DNA from: Paramecium octaurelia
Lineage: Eukaryota; Ciliophora; Oligohymenophorea; Peniculida; Parameciidae
Reading direction: 5' to 3'
Length of the DNA: 64,000 nt
Assembly: GCA_905182995.1 (NCBI GenBank)
Contig: CAJJDP010000033.1
Coordinates: 159,685-223,684, forward strand
Shown piece by piece: positions 26,147 to 37,038 of this stretch. The notes beneath the pieces were generated by a model, which saw only the letters and a list, made by a program, of their open reading frames with translations, was not told the DNA's origin and made no database searches. A program made the translations under genes and the position numbers. Numbering within the stretch: position 1 is the first letter of the stretch; each line of letters starts with the position of its first letter.

Positions 26147-27593
26147 ATGAAATAATAGGAAATATTATTTAAGTGTCCGATTGAAACACATAATTTTTAA
26201 GCCGAATTTGCATGCTTCAATTAATTTTGTCAAAGTAATAGAATTTTTTGTTTTGAATGCATAAGAAATGGTGATCACAATATTCATTCAGGAGATTAAA
26301 GAAAGATTGCTGATTTGTTTGATTTTCTAGAAAACAACAGGCTAAAAATTGAAGAATTCATATAACAATTACACTAAATCTAAGCATATATTAATAAATC
26401 ATTTTCTTTATTAGAGCAAGGTTTGAAGAATAAATTTCTATTAACAAAAGCAGAATTGTGTCAATTTGACCCAAAATAATTGAGCGCTGCTGTTAGTGAA
26501 ATATTTCAATCTAAATTTGTTTCTATGAATATTCTACAAGATGTAAATAATAAATCCCTAGTATTATGTGATTTAATAAATAAATGTGGTGGTCTATTTG
26601 GCTTAGAGGATGTAAATATAGACAATTAAGATTATTAAAGAATTAAATAAGTAGATGAACTACTTTAAAATAGTATTAAAAATTTTCTCATATTTTTTAG
26701 GCTAAGACTTAATGTTAACAATTAAATCAGATTATAATAAACCTAAAGTTTATGAAGCTATGGAAAATTTAAAAAAATTACTCTCAATCAATCCAAATGA
26801 AGTTTAAAGTTTGCACTTAACAGGTAAAAAATCATATCTATAATTTATAGCTGAATTCCTAAAAATACTCAAAAACTATAACGAAGCCAATATAAAAGCT
26901 GATCAAGCACTTCAAAGAGACCCAAAAAACCCCTAATTACTCTAGACAAAAGGTATGTGAATCCTTTTAAATCTATTAGTTGAAATCTTAAAAGAGCTTG
27001 AGCGTTTCGATGAAGCAATTCAATGGGCTGATAAGATTCTTTTTATAGATCCAAACAATTTGCAATCCATAAAGATTAAAGGTAGACAATCTTTATAAAA
27101 TTTATAGCTGAATGCTTAAAATCGCTTAAAGATTATAATGAGGCCATTAGATGGGCTGACAAAGCACTCTAAATAGACTCAAAGAATCTTTGCTCCTTGA
27201 TCATAAAATGTATCCAAATCTGTAAAATTATTAGTTGAAAGTTTATACAACGTTGGAAACTATGGTGATGCTATTGTATGGGCTGAATAAGCATTAAAAA
27301 TTGAACCAAGGAATTTGCAGGCATTAATTGTAAAATGTAGACAAACCTTTTTTAATATAATAGCTGGCAGTTTACGATTACATGCTAATTAAAATGAAGC
27401 TATTGCATATGTTGATTCAGCCCTTAAAATATATCCATTAAATAGATACTTATAAGAAATAAAACTCATGTGTTAATCTCCATATCCATATATATAACAA
27501 CCACCATCCTAGTTGTAAGGGATTGGGCTTTTCCAGAGGTTTCCATGCAACCCACTTATTCCTTAACAAAATATTAACTTCAATAAAAAATGA
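26147..27593 (+). CDS. TPR-repeat protein with N-terminal Cys/His domain
   Basis: 428 aa, seven exons. The N-terminus has a zinc-type pattern (KCPIETHNF, ACFNQFCQSN, FCFECIRNGDHNIHSGD), like a B-box, followed by a helical region. After residue about 210 come tetratricopeptide repeats of 34 residues: YNEANIKADQALQRDPKNP, FDEAIQWADKILFIDPNN, YNEAIRWADKALQIDSKN, YGDAIVWAEQALKIEPRN and NEAIAYVDSALKIYPLN. The tail is Pro/Gln rich. Introns: 26673-26700, 26824-26850, 26953-26979, 27082-27107, 27210-27234 and 27337-27363. The last five all fall after the first base of a codon at the same point of each repeat. TPRs bind partner proteins; the partner is unknown. The stop TGA overlaps an ATG of the next frame. 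Confidence 0.9.
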
Positions 27594-28201
27594 TTATATT
27601 TAATTTCACGTTAAGTGGAGACTAATAATACAATATTATATCTAAATTGATTTTGGAATCTTTCAAAAAATCTAATTATTTATTACTACTTTGATCCTAT
27701 TTTGCTTTCATCTCAATAATCCTCATTTTCCATAGCAAAATTTGCTTTTAGGAATGCTCTTTTTGTAAGTATAATACATTCTTTCTTAATACGATGGGGA
27801 AGTTTATACTAAGAAATTACTCAATGAAAAAATATTTCCAAGAAAAAGAGTTAGATGAACTTCTTAGTTTTGCTTTGAACAAAATTAACATACTAAATAA
27901 AGCAAGTTAAAATGTTAAAAATCAACCTGAAATTAATTGGATATATAATGGCACCAAAATTATGGATAACATTGTTATTATTATTAAAAATGGTAGTTCG
28001 CACTTTATAAATTGTTTTATAATTGTGTTTAAATCCTTTTCGCCTTCATTCTTATCTTAATGTGCTCAAAAATAATTGATTAACATAATAATTGGTGAGA
28101 CAATTAACAATTTCTTATTAACAGTTGAAAAGTAGATAATGTCGTGTGTCTAATATTTTGAATACTGTTTAAGGTCCTTATTACAAGCTATCTAATTCTG
28201 A
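27590..28201 (+). CDS. Hypothetical frame with one in-frame TGA
   Basis: The frame begins with an ATG at 27590 that overlaps the stop of the TPR gene (ATGA) and ends at TGA 28199-28201. One TGA interrupts it near 27695; a second ATG at 27794 starts an uninterrupted 135-codon frame (MGKFILRNYSMKKYFQEKE, then INWIYNGTKIMDN). The sequence is protein-like, with hydrophobic and amphipathic stretches, but no family is recognised. Three explanations are possible: a short gene starting at 27794, a decayed copy, or read-through/selenocysteine at the TGA. No SECIS-like element was identified. Its 3' end faces the CHAP gene at 104 bp. Confidence 0.35.
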
Positions 28202-28305
28202 TATCAATTTCCTTATGTACTTAGCTCTTGAAATTTAAAACATTAACTATAATTTAAACTATAAGTAATTAATTATGTTAAGACATTAAATAATATTTAT
28301 AACAA

Positions 28306-28893
28306 TCAAGTAGCTCTCTTCCATCCAATAATAACTTCATTCAAATCCCAAGCATGTGGCTTGTATTGTCGGATGTTTGTTAGGAAATATTTGTCGCCTT
28401 CTTTCTTTAAAAGGACTTGCCTAGCATAGTTTTGACCATCCCAATCTTCATCATAGTTCTATTCAGCCAAATCGATGAGGTTTCCATTTACATTCGTAAC
28501 AACAGCAACGTGACCCCACCATTATTTGCCACTTTTTTAATAAATGACGAGATCTCCTTTTTTAGGTGGAATGGAACTTCCTTGTGGGATTGATTAAAAT
28601 TGTCTCTGTTATTAGGTCACTACATCTGTGACTGTGTTGAGATCAAAGATATGATAGGCACAACCAACATCACCGAAAACAACACCTTTGGTTTAGATAA
28701 GGTATCTTCTTGCAAATTCTACGCATTGGAATCTAAAGAAATAATGGATAGTATATAACCTCACTCCAGTATACAGTTATCTGTTATCAAAAGTGACATA
28801 ATTTGATCTAAAGTTGATGCCTCTATTATAATAGGCTGGAACATTGTCAACAATTCCAGCAACAGCAGGTTCCTTATTACAAAGATTTCCCAT
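28306..28893 (-). CDS. CHAP-domain amidase, glutathionylspermidine-amidase-like
   Basis: 186 aa, almost entirely one CHAP (Cys/His amidohydrolase) domain. The catalytic Cys lies in TGVRFQCVEFARRYL (Cys48) and the His in WWGHVAVVTNVNGN (His119). Both contexts match the amidase half of bacterial glutathionylspermidine synthetase/amidase and trypanothione synthetase. These cleave the amide bond between glutathione and spermidine; related CHAP enzymes cut peptidoglycan. There is no signal peptide, so a cytosolic thiol-polyamine role is more likely than a lytic one. One 27-nt intron (28733-28759) must be removed to bring RFQCVEF together; it is a multiple of three with no stop inside. No synthetase domain is attached. 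A bacterial origin is possible. Confidence 0.85.
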
Positions 28894-29088
28894 TTTATTT
28901 AGTAATTCCAAAATCCAAAAATTTAATATTAGGACAATTAATTATATGTTTGATATAAGGTAAATGATTCTGATGAAATATATTGAAAGATTGTGATTTA
29001 TTATGTATTGGCTATATTTTTATACTAAAAAATATTGAGATGGATAAGCAAGAGATCTAATTATAAAAATTATAAATAATTAGTTAGG

Positions 29089-30377
29089 ATGGGAGGAAAT
29101 TGTTCGAATTGCAATTAATGTTAAAAGGACAGGTTGGAGATAATCAACGAAATCGAAGTGACCAAAAAATCTGATAGTTAAAGAAGAGTATTGTCTTCGG
29201 TTTCATAACAATCATAAAATAGTCAATTAGATGTGGTATTGAATTTATCAACTTTAGAATGATTTTAAATAGATTAAGTGTGCACCTACTGAACAGAAGA
29301 ATACTAAGTTTTCAGTGTTTGCTGAGGATCAGGAAAAAGACATCAAAGAAGATAAGAATTTGAATCAGAAGGCCGTTGTAATATAAAAAATTTGGAAGGG
29401 ACACAAAGCCAGGTAGAATTACTAAGAAGTGAAGAAATCCCTTTCGGAAAAGAATTAAAAAGAGGAGGATAAGAATCAAGAATAGCAGTGCGATTAAGTA
29501 ACAATAGCAAGTAAAGACAAAAAAAAGAATGTTTAATATTTCAATTGTCAGGAGTTTGGAGGTAATCAAGATACTCTAACTGTATAGTCAGCAACTCAAC
29601 CAATTAAAAAACACGTGAAAAGCGTCCTTTGTTTGTATTTAAGAGTGGAGCTACATATGAGGGTGAATGGATCGGTAACAAAAGAGATGGAAGAGGAGTC
29701 TAAATATGGCCAGATAGTGCTAGATACGATGGGGAATGGGTCGATAATAAGGCCTGTGGGAAAGGATCATTTTATCATGTGGATGGAGATGCTTATATAG
29801 GAGAATGGGCAGATGATAGAGCGAATGGGTATGGAATTTATAAACAGAATAATGGAGCTGTTTATGAAGGCTATTGGAAGAATGATTTGCAACATGGGAA
29901 GGGAGAGGAGAAATGTATGAAGCAATATTTATTTAGGGATTGATTAATCAAGTTATTAGGGGGATTATTTTGAAGGGAAAAAATAAGGAAAAGGCAAGTA
30001 CACTTGGCCAGATGGTAGTTATTATGAAGGAGATTGGGTTGACAATAGAATCAATGGTTACGTATTAAAATTAATTGATATCTGTTTAGGGAGAGTACTA
30101 TTGGGCAGATGGAAGAATCTACAAGGGATAATGGAAGGACAATAAAATGCATGGGATGGGATACTATCAATGGTCAGATGGGAGATCCTATCAAGGTCAA
30201 TATGTGGATGACAAAAAACAAGGGAGTGGTAAATATACTTGGCCAGACGGGAGATATTATGATGGTGATTGGCAAGATGGTAAATAACATGGCAGAGGAA
30301 AGTACGTGTTACCTGATGGAAAGATGAAAAATGGGATATGGGATTAAGGTAGAAGAGTGAATTGGTTGGAAGAATGA
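29089..30377 (+). CDS. MORN-repeat protein with IQ motif, likely N-myristoylated
   Basis: 396 aa. It starts MGGNCSNCN, a plausible N-myristoylation and palmitoylation site. An IQ-like helix ([18 protein letters not shown]) suggests calmodulin binding. From about residue 150 to the end run nine or so MORN repeats of the form Y-x-G-x-W...G-x-G, for example [34 protein letters not shown] and [17 protein letters not shown]. Introns: 29236-29257, 29562-29587, 29915-29936 and 30062-30089, all needed to keep the repeats in register. MORN proteins of this layout are numerous in Paramecium and often link membranes to the cytoskeleton. Its 3' end faces the ACAD gene at 51 bp. Confidence 0.92.
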
Positions 30378-30428
30378 TTGAACTTGATTAATTTGATTAA
30401 CTAATTAATAATTGTTTGTATTATTAAA

Positions 30429-31702
30429 TCATTTTAACAGATTCCTAGAAATTATCACTTTCATAATTTCATTTGTGCCTTCCAGTATTTGATGCACTCT
30501 TAGATCTCTAACAATTCTAATGATATAATAGAAATGATCACCTTTCTACTTGATATTCTCTCAAATATCCATAACCTCCATGAAGTTGCAAGGCTTCATT
30601 GGCCACATTGAAGCAACTGTCAGTAGCATATCTCTTTGCCATAGCAGAATACAAGGTTTTATCAGGATGACTGTTGTCAATCATTTGAGCAGCCTATCTC
30701 ACAATCAATCTAGAAGTAACAAGATTGGTGGCCATGTCAGCAAATTTAAATTGTAATCCTTAAAATGCAGCAAGTGGTTATCCAAATTATTTACGATCTT
30801 AACAATTAGTAGTAATTATTTGGTACCATGCAAGTAATCTTTGGCTAAATCAAAAGCGAATGATGCACCTCCAAGAGAACAAGATGCAATGTTAATTCTA
30901 CCTCCGTCCAATGCACTCATCGCCATTTTAAAGCCATTACCTTCTTTTCCAAGAAGATTGGATTGAGGAACACGTACATTATCAAATAGTACCATGGCTG
31001 TAGGTGAAGCATTCCATCCCATTTTGTCTTCGAGTTTACCAAATGACAATCCTGGTGTTCCTTTTTCAACCAAGATGCATGATACATCCTTCTCTGATGT
31101 TTTACACATTAACAAATAGACATCACTTACAGATCCTCCAGAAATAAAACATTTTGATCCATTAATTACATAATCGTTTCCATCCTAATTTTAGATCATC
31201 AATCATACTTTCTTTGCAAATGTCTTCATGTTCTTGCTATCACTTCCACTATTTGGTTCAGTTAAACAGTATGAGGCAAATGCATCAAATGTACCAAAAC
31301 GAGGAATCCATGTCTTCTTCTATTCTTCATTACCAAATTAATCCACCATATAAGCACACATGTTTTGAATTGTTAAATATGCTGTTGTTGTTACATCTCC
31401 ATATGATAGTGCCTCAAAGATTACACTTGCTGTTAAACGATCCAAGCCAACACCACCTTATCATCATTTTCTAACACTTTACCTGATTCCTATTTTACAT
31501 ATATTGTTGAGAATCCCATTGCTGCTAACTCACGTAAGACGTCCTTAGGAAAATGATGTTTCTTATCCCATTCAGCTGAATATGGCAACATCTTCTCTTT
31601 TGCAAAGTCCAATGCTGCCTTCTATATTTAGAGATGCTCTTCATTGAGAAAGGTGCTGTCACTCATGTATTTAAATCCGAATCTTGGGATGTGATTCACC
31701 AT
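30429..31702 (-). CDS. ACAD8: Acyl-CoA dehydrogenase, isobutyryl-CoA dehydrogenase type
   Basis: 389 aa, a full-length acyl-CoA dehydrogenase. The FAD/substrate region reads [10 protein letters not shown], the C-terminal helices contain [31 protein letters not shown] and [15 protein letters not shown], and it ends SRNLLK. This spacing and wording are closest to animal ACAD8 (isobutyryl-CoA dehydrogenase, valine breakdown in mitochondria, passing electrons to ETF); short/branched-chain ACADs are the alternative. Four introns: 30517-30541, 30798-30826, 31185-31208 and 31457-31482; with them removed the protein aligns without gaps by eye. The start at 31702 lies 64 bp from the divergent phosphatase-fold gene, so they likely share a promoter. 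No strong targeting peptide is obvious before [11 protein letters not shown]. Confidence 0.92.
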
Positions 31703-31766
31703 GAACCTATTACGTATTATTTACATTTTAAATATCCAAAAAATATAATTAATTACACCATAGCAA
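31703..31766. promoter_or_regulatory. 64-bp divergent promoter spacer
   Basis: Only 64 bp separate the start codons of the acyl-CoA dehydrogenase (minus) and the phosphatase-fold gene (plus). Both promoters and 5' UTRs must fit here or overlap coding sequence. Inference from spacing; no motif recognised. Confidence 0.5.
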
Positions 31767-32663
31767 ATGCACAATTCAGCATTTCTCTTCAGTGTTTTGG
31801 AGGATAAACTTCATAAGCTGTATCAAGGGAATGTTCATGTCCTGGAATCAATTCAATATTTTCAATTAAAAAACATCAGAACCATCATTGTAGTTGGATA
31901 GCATAATTACAAATAATACACAGACTTTGTCACCTATCATGTATTCTCTATATAACTTATTTAGAAAGTTGATGACAATCATACGGACATCATTAAAACA
32001 TTTGAAAGAATAGCCTTACTCATTTCAAATGAAATCAAGCGTTCATCTGTTTTGGTATGTTGTTCTAATGGACTAAATTGGAGTGCTGCAATAACCATAG
32101 CCTACTTAATCAAAGTTAAACAATGGCAATATGAAAAAGCCTTCTATCATCTTAAATCACTGAAATCTCTAGTCAATCCCTCTTTACCACTCAAAAAATA
32201 ACTCATATTATTCAACACTAAAATACACAACCACAAACAATAGAACCAGGAAAACAATATTAATTATTGTAATCTTATCACCCCATCCAAATTCTAACAA
32301 CGAATTATTGAGTAGACTCAGAAGTAATAATATCTGGAAGATTCTATCCATTCCCAAGATGATATACAATCTACCGGCTCTTGTTAAGGTGGACAAACAC
32401 CTATATTCTACTCACCCAATAAACAGAGCTTAATCTAAAAACGAAAGTAATCAACCAATCCTAAGAGTCCAGAAAAAAGAACAAGTAGACACATCAGGAA
32501 CTACACTTTCTAAATTGATGATTCTACTGCACAGTAGCTTTAAAACATAGAGCAACAAGTTCAAAGTTCTCCTCAATTCAAAAATGAAGAAGAATAATTA
32601 ATACTTAGACATAGAAGAAGAAGAATCACTCATAGAACAAAAAGTGCTTTGAATTAAAAATGA
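31767..32663 (+). CDS. Dual-specificity phosphatase fold lacking the catalytic Arg (pseudophosphatase)
   Basis: Intronless, 298 aa. The first 135 residues follow the DSP fold: KLHKLYQGNVHVLESIQ, IRTIIVVG, YHVFSIQLIQKVDDN, TDIIKTFERIALLI, VLVCCSNGLNWSAAIT, IAYLIKVKQW. In active enzymes the loop is H-C-x5-R-S. Here it reads C-C-S-N-G-L-N-W-S (98-106): the His is Cys, the nucleophile Cys99 is kept, and the phosphate-binding Arg is Trp105. The general-acid Asp also seems absent (Gln in the expected place). Loss of Arg should abolish catalysis, as in STYX-type pseudophosphatases that bind phosphoproteins. The C-terminal 160 residues are Gln/Ser/Lys rich and look disordered, ending in a basic patch (LRHRRRRITHRTK). 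Confidence 0.85.
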
Positions 32664-32689
32664 TTATAATTTTATATTAAATAGTTTGA

Positions 32690-33407
32690 ATGGAAATTAT
32701 AAAATTACAATATTTGGGATTCACATACATCTATAGAGATAAGTTAGAGCATTCTTAACTCAATTAATTCATAGTGTAGAATATAACAAAAGAGTCCTAT
32801 TAAATCAAATGGATTTACTCAGATGAAGTATATAATCTAAATAATCCTAATTCTATACTTTATCTAAGAGAAAGTATTTAAGAAAAAAACATCTAAAAGG
32901 TCGTATTATAAATTGAAGATCAATATTGATTATTAATATATTAATTGAAAAGTTAAATTAATTTTAGGAGATTGCATTACATGTGTCTAAATTGTTATTT
33001 CTTATCTGTAAATACTCTAAACACTCATTAAATAATTACTTAAAATCATTAAATTAGAGATATTATTAGAATATAAACCATCCATTTATTTGTACTGTAA
33101 GATTTTGGATGAATTATTGATAATTAATTAAAACATTTCAACACTCGAAGTTTTACTCTATTATTAAATGAATATAATCATAATATACAATAGAAAAACT
33201 AGAGAAGATAATTAAATGAAGAACAATTTAGAAATACAAAATTATGAAAGGAATTTCTAAATATAGAATTTAGAAATGATTAACATCCTACTCATAATTC
33301 TTGAACAAAAAGTCTCAATTTTAATTTAATACTTACCTTTCATTAAGACTTACTCATCAAAGATAAAATCAGAGTAAATAGAAAGACTTAAATTGACTTG
33401 TGAGTGA
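32690..33407 (+). CDS. Hypothetical protein, splice structure unresolved
   Basis: Starts 26 bp after the phosphatase-fold gene. The first frame, from ATG 32690, runs 79 codons (MEIIKLQYLGFTYIYRDKLE, IKWIYSDEVYNLNNPNS) to TGA 32927-32929. A second frame, open from about 32951 to TGA 33405-33407, carries clear helical protein character (IVISYLQILQTLIKQLLKII, KPSIYLYCKILDELL, KTYSSKIKSEQIERLK). The two are probably exons of one gene, but no single GT...AG intron of normal size joins them in phase; a long intron or a frame error are options. The whole looks like an alpha-helical or coiled-coil protein. No family recognised. Confidence 0.5.
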
Positions 33408-33521
33408 GAATGCATGATCCTCATTTATGATGATTTTTATTCAAAAAAAGTAATGAATCCACAACGCTTGATTGAAATAGTTACAAATAATCATAAACAA
33501 TATCTTATTTATAGTTAATAT

Positions 33522-34643
33522 TCAAATTATGTATTTAGTTATTTTAGGATAAAAGGTCTGTCCCTTCTTTTTCAGATTCCAATTAGCAATAATGATATCC
33601 TCGTGTTCACTTTATTATTTTTTATGATCTAGTTGCTCTGCTATTTAATACAATTGATTGTCATCATCTTAAAGCACACATTCATATTCTTTGTCGAACT
33701 TGCTCATTCCTTGTAGTGAGATATCCAATTTGTGATCAAATGAAAGCAAAGGAGAATCTGGGTTGATTTCCTTCAATTTCTTTTTTAATTCGTCCTAGGT
33801 CTTCTTACTGTATAAAGGTTGATTAACTTTTTGATTGACTTGTATAATTTCGGTAAATTGCTATTATGGAGTATAATGAGTAGAGTAATTTGTATAAATA
33901 TCTGCAACTACTTGGGTTGAATCCATATAATTTGGTTTTTCATCAACAGAGTAAGGGTCTCTATTTTCATAATAGCTGTTATGCTTTTTTCTGATTTAAC
34001 GGTACCATACTCTCTTATCTGCTAGTAGATGGTCATTCAAAGCCAAGTTCAACTCGTACTTTTGACGAAAGTCATTGGATCTCTAATATAAGGTTTTGTC
34101 TAGAGTTCTTCCTGTTCGATTACCCAATACTAGAGATGTCTCTATCCTATTTTATTATAACTATTGAAATTGATTGAGTATTCTTTCTTCTTTAGTCACA
34201 ACCATTTTAACTTCTTTTTTCATATTGTCAATTAAATCAGATTTTTATTCTTAACGAATTCTGTTTTTTAACTTCATCATCTTCAATTGATATAATAGAT
34301 CCTACTTATTAATTAATTCAGGCTAGATCAAATTGGGTTTCTTCTTTTTTGGTTCAACTGAGACTCTTTATTATTTTATCTTATTTTCTAACTTCATTAA
34401 TCCCAATGAAGGTTTTATCGATTGATAGAACTTCTCAAATCTTGATGGTTCAATATTCTGGATCTAACTCTATTCGCAGGATTAAGTCTTCATCTCTGAT
34501 AGTTTCTTTAATGAAAACTTGGGACCAACCAAATCCCTGTCAGACATTGGACTTTTATTCTTCATAATTTCGATTATGGGATCTTAGAAGATATTCTTTT
34601 ATGTGTATTTCTCAATAGTAGTAGGAGTTGCCAAATAATACAT
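33522..34643 (-). CDS. Hypothetical charged, Gln-rich protein
   Basis: Intronless, 373 aa (exact codon count). It starts MYYLATPTTIEKYTQKN, just 15 bp after the stop of the GPALPP1-like gene on the same strand. The sequence is rich in Lys, Gln and Asp, with helical stretches (LLYQLKMMKLKNRIRQEQK, KEVKMVVTKEERILNQFQ) and a more ordered-looking region YELNLALNDHLLADKRVWYRQ followed by RKKHNSYYENRDPY. The C-terminus reads IIIANWNLKKKGQTFYPKI. No membrane segment, no known domain. A cytoskeletal or basal-body role would be a guess. Confidence 0.75.
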
Positions 34644-34658
34644 ATAATTTAATAATAA

Positions 34659-35757
34659 TCATATGAATTAATTTTATAAATGTCCAGATGAAAACTTTTA
34701 ATTTAGCGATCCAGATTATCTAATTCTTGCCAACACTTCTGAACTTGTCTATGTATTCATATTCATGTCTGTATCTCTATTAAACTCCTTACGTTAATTC
34801 TTCTCTCCTAATATGTTAATCAGCTTCTACCTCTTTAATTTTGTTAAACATCACCTGCTTTTAGTTTTTCAAGTCGTTCCCTCTCCAATTTCTCTCTATG
34901 TTCCTCTGCTAAACTCTTTGGTCTAAATTCTTAGTCATACCATATCATAAACTATTTTATTTCTTCAGGATTTCTCTGTTTTTATGGTAATTCTCCTAAA
35001 TATATACTATCTAATTATTATTACAAAAGGATTTACCATTCTTTTGTTATTATTGCTATTGTTATTATTATTATTAAATGGGTTAAGTTTAAACTTTCTT
35101 TCTTTCATTCAAATAACTCGTTAACTTTCTCTCACCACCCTATGCAAAATTCTCCTCCAAAAATAAGTCCATCTCTGAATTTTCTTATAATCTCTATGGC
35201 TATTGCTTTTAAGGCTCCTACTCTTTAATATTCTTAGCCACATCCTTCACTTTCTCTGGTGATTCGCTTTTGCTAATATTTGAATTGCTTGATTCTGGTT
35301 CTTAATACTTTATTCCTTTCACTACTTCATCATATAACCCTCTTACATAGTGTTCCAATCTGATGTTTTTATTGACCTTCTTGAATATGGGTGCTTTGTC
35401 ATCCCCTTGATTTTTTAGTTTAAGTTTATCCATTAATTTATCAAGTTTCTCCTTTACACTTTGATTTTCAATCCCTCCTGTTTCAATTACACACCCATCG
35501 TCCAATTAAGAAAATAAATCAAAGAATTCCTCTAAGTCATCTTAGAAGATCTTAATGAATGATTTAAATGCTTTTATCACTTTTTCCCTATTAATTTTAC
35601 TCTTGTCTTTCTTGCTTTTTTTTTCTTTCTTACTCTGTGGTTTTTCTTCTCTTAATAAAGCCTATCCCTTTTGTTGAAGCTTCTGAATTTTCTTTAGCTC
35701 CTTTTATTTGTCGCTGGAATCATGCCTTTTCTGATGTTTTTTATCTTAAGACTCCAT
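34659..35757 (-). CDS. GPALPP1: GPALPP motifs-containing protein (DUF3752 family)
   Basis: 349 aa. The N-terminus is Lys-rich (MESQDKKHQKRHDSSDKQK, KKEKKSKKDKSKINRE), likely a nuclear signal. The C-terminal half carries the family hallmarks: SLAEEHREKLERERLEKLK, then RKEFNRDTDMNMN (compare F-D-R-D-x-D-L), and the ending LNQKFSSGHLQNQFI (compare LN-x-R-F-S-x-G...F-L in animals). Two introns, 35011-35036 and 34808-34830, are needed to read through. An 11-Gln tract (35044-35076) is written mostly with TAA/TAG codons. The animal homologue has been linked to the nucleus, with function poorly known. The N-terminal GPALPP motifs themselves are not visible, so the call rests on the C-terminal half. 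Confidence 0.65.
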
Positions 35758-36317
35758 AAATTAATTTTATTATAAAATCCATTGATTAATATTACAAACA
35801 AATTGTTGTGCAATCGTAGATTGTACTATGATCATTTCCTATAATTTATGGCCAATTTCTCTCCTTTTGATAAAACTGATTTATAATTTAAATAGATTTT
35901 CGTTTGTAATTTCCAAAATATGCAATCTTAGAAATATCATTTAGTTATTAGAATATTATTTTTATACTTTATTGATAAAGCATACAATTTAAGCATCTCA
36001 AATATTTTTCTTTTGTTCTTTATATCAATAATCCATTAAAGAAATAATATTAATGAATAACTTTAATTCAATAAGCTTGAATAAACTCATTTTATTTATT
36101 TAATCATGAATCTTAATCGACATTTAATATCATTTCATCAAAATCAATAGATCAATTAAGTAAGTTCCTAAAAATCGAAAAAGAAGTAAATCTGATAAAT
36201 AATATAGATTGTTAAATACGAATTAATATCTTTGCTTTTTAGATCCTCATCTTAAAGTAACATAAAATAACTCTTTTAGGAGGATCATAAAAGAAAAAAT
36301 ATTTAATAAGCATCAAT
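35758..36317. other. Intergenic, no gene seen
   Basis: About 560 bp of AT-rich DNA upstream of the GPALPP1-like gene and before the inverted-repeat element. No feature beyond an expected promoter. Confidence 0.45.
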
Positions 36318-36718
36318 GTATTATTTCGTTTGATTAATTTAAAAATGGGTTCAAGTTCCGGAATAGGACTCTCGCCCACAACCAATTATATTGGTTTAAA
36401 CTTAGATAGAAGTTTACACTTAATTTCTCAAGTGAGATTATCAATTTATCTTAACCGTATATAAGTATGAATAGAAATTTAGATATTATGGGTTTATGTT
36501 TAACCTTCAAAGTTATTAATAATTAGAATCCCATAAATTTCCAAAGAATAAAATAATATATAAAGAAATAAAAGGAAGAAAAAAGAGTATTACGAAAGTA
36601 ATCACTCGGCTTTTTAGCTAAGTAATAAATCCAAGTATAAACCAATATAATTGGTTGTGGGTTAGAGTCCTATTCCGGAACTCGAGCCCATTTTTAATTA
36701 ATCAAACGAAATGATATA
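36318..36718. repeat. Inverted-repeat element, about 400 bp with about 85-bp arms
   Basis: The left arm (about 36318-36405) and right arm (about 36632-36718) are near-perfect inverted copies. Both contain the block TTCCGGAATAGGACTCT and the internal palindrome AACCAATTATATTGGTT. The 225-bp centre has no coding frame. The arms are much less AT-rich than the flanks. A non-autonomous TIR transposon (MITE-like) is the best fit; a fold-back RNA or an insertion left from germline DNA are alternatives. The ends do not show the TAYAG consensus of Paramecium IESs, and no target-site duplication is certain. Confidence 0.8.
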
Positions 36719-37038
36719 TTGTTATAATCATTTTAATTGTAATCATCAGATTAAACTAATATCAAATAAGTGATTAGTAACTATTGGTATAAGTATAAGC
36801 AACTATAGTGATTAATTTGTTGAAAACTAAACTGATGTTCTAACCAAAATCATAGTTAGCAAATGAAAAATTAATTTTCATCATGATAAAATAACTTGGT
36901 GCTTATAAAAATGTATTTCAATTTTATAAACATTAAAAGCATTTATGATTTATAAATGAATTGATTAGTATATTATATGAAATTAATAGAACAACTTAGA
37001 TAAAGAATATAATCTAAATTTTAATTTAAAATAAAACA
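36719..37038. other. Intergenic, no gene seen
   Basis: AT-rich spacer of 320 bp between the inverted-repeat element and the 3' end of the SecA-motor gene. Confidence 0.45.

Noticed and set aside
34349-34567. Plus-strand open frame of 72 codons
   Set aside because: It lies opposite a solid minus-strand gene with exact codon structure and has no protein character of its own.
36342-36380. tRNA gene suggested by a B-box-like GGTTCAAGTTCC in the inverted repeat
   Set aside because: No A-box, no cloverleaf, and the word is part of the inverted arm.
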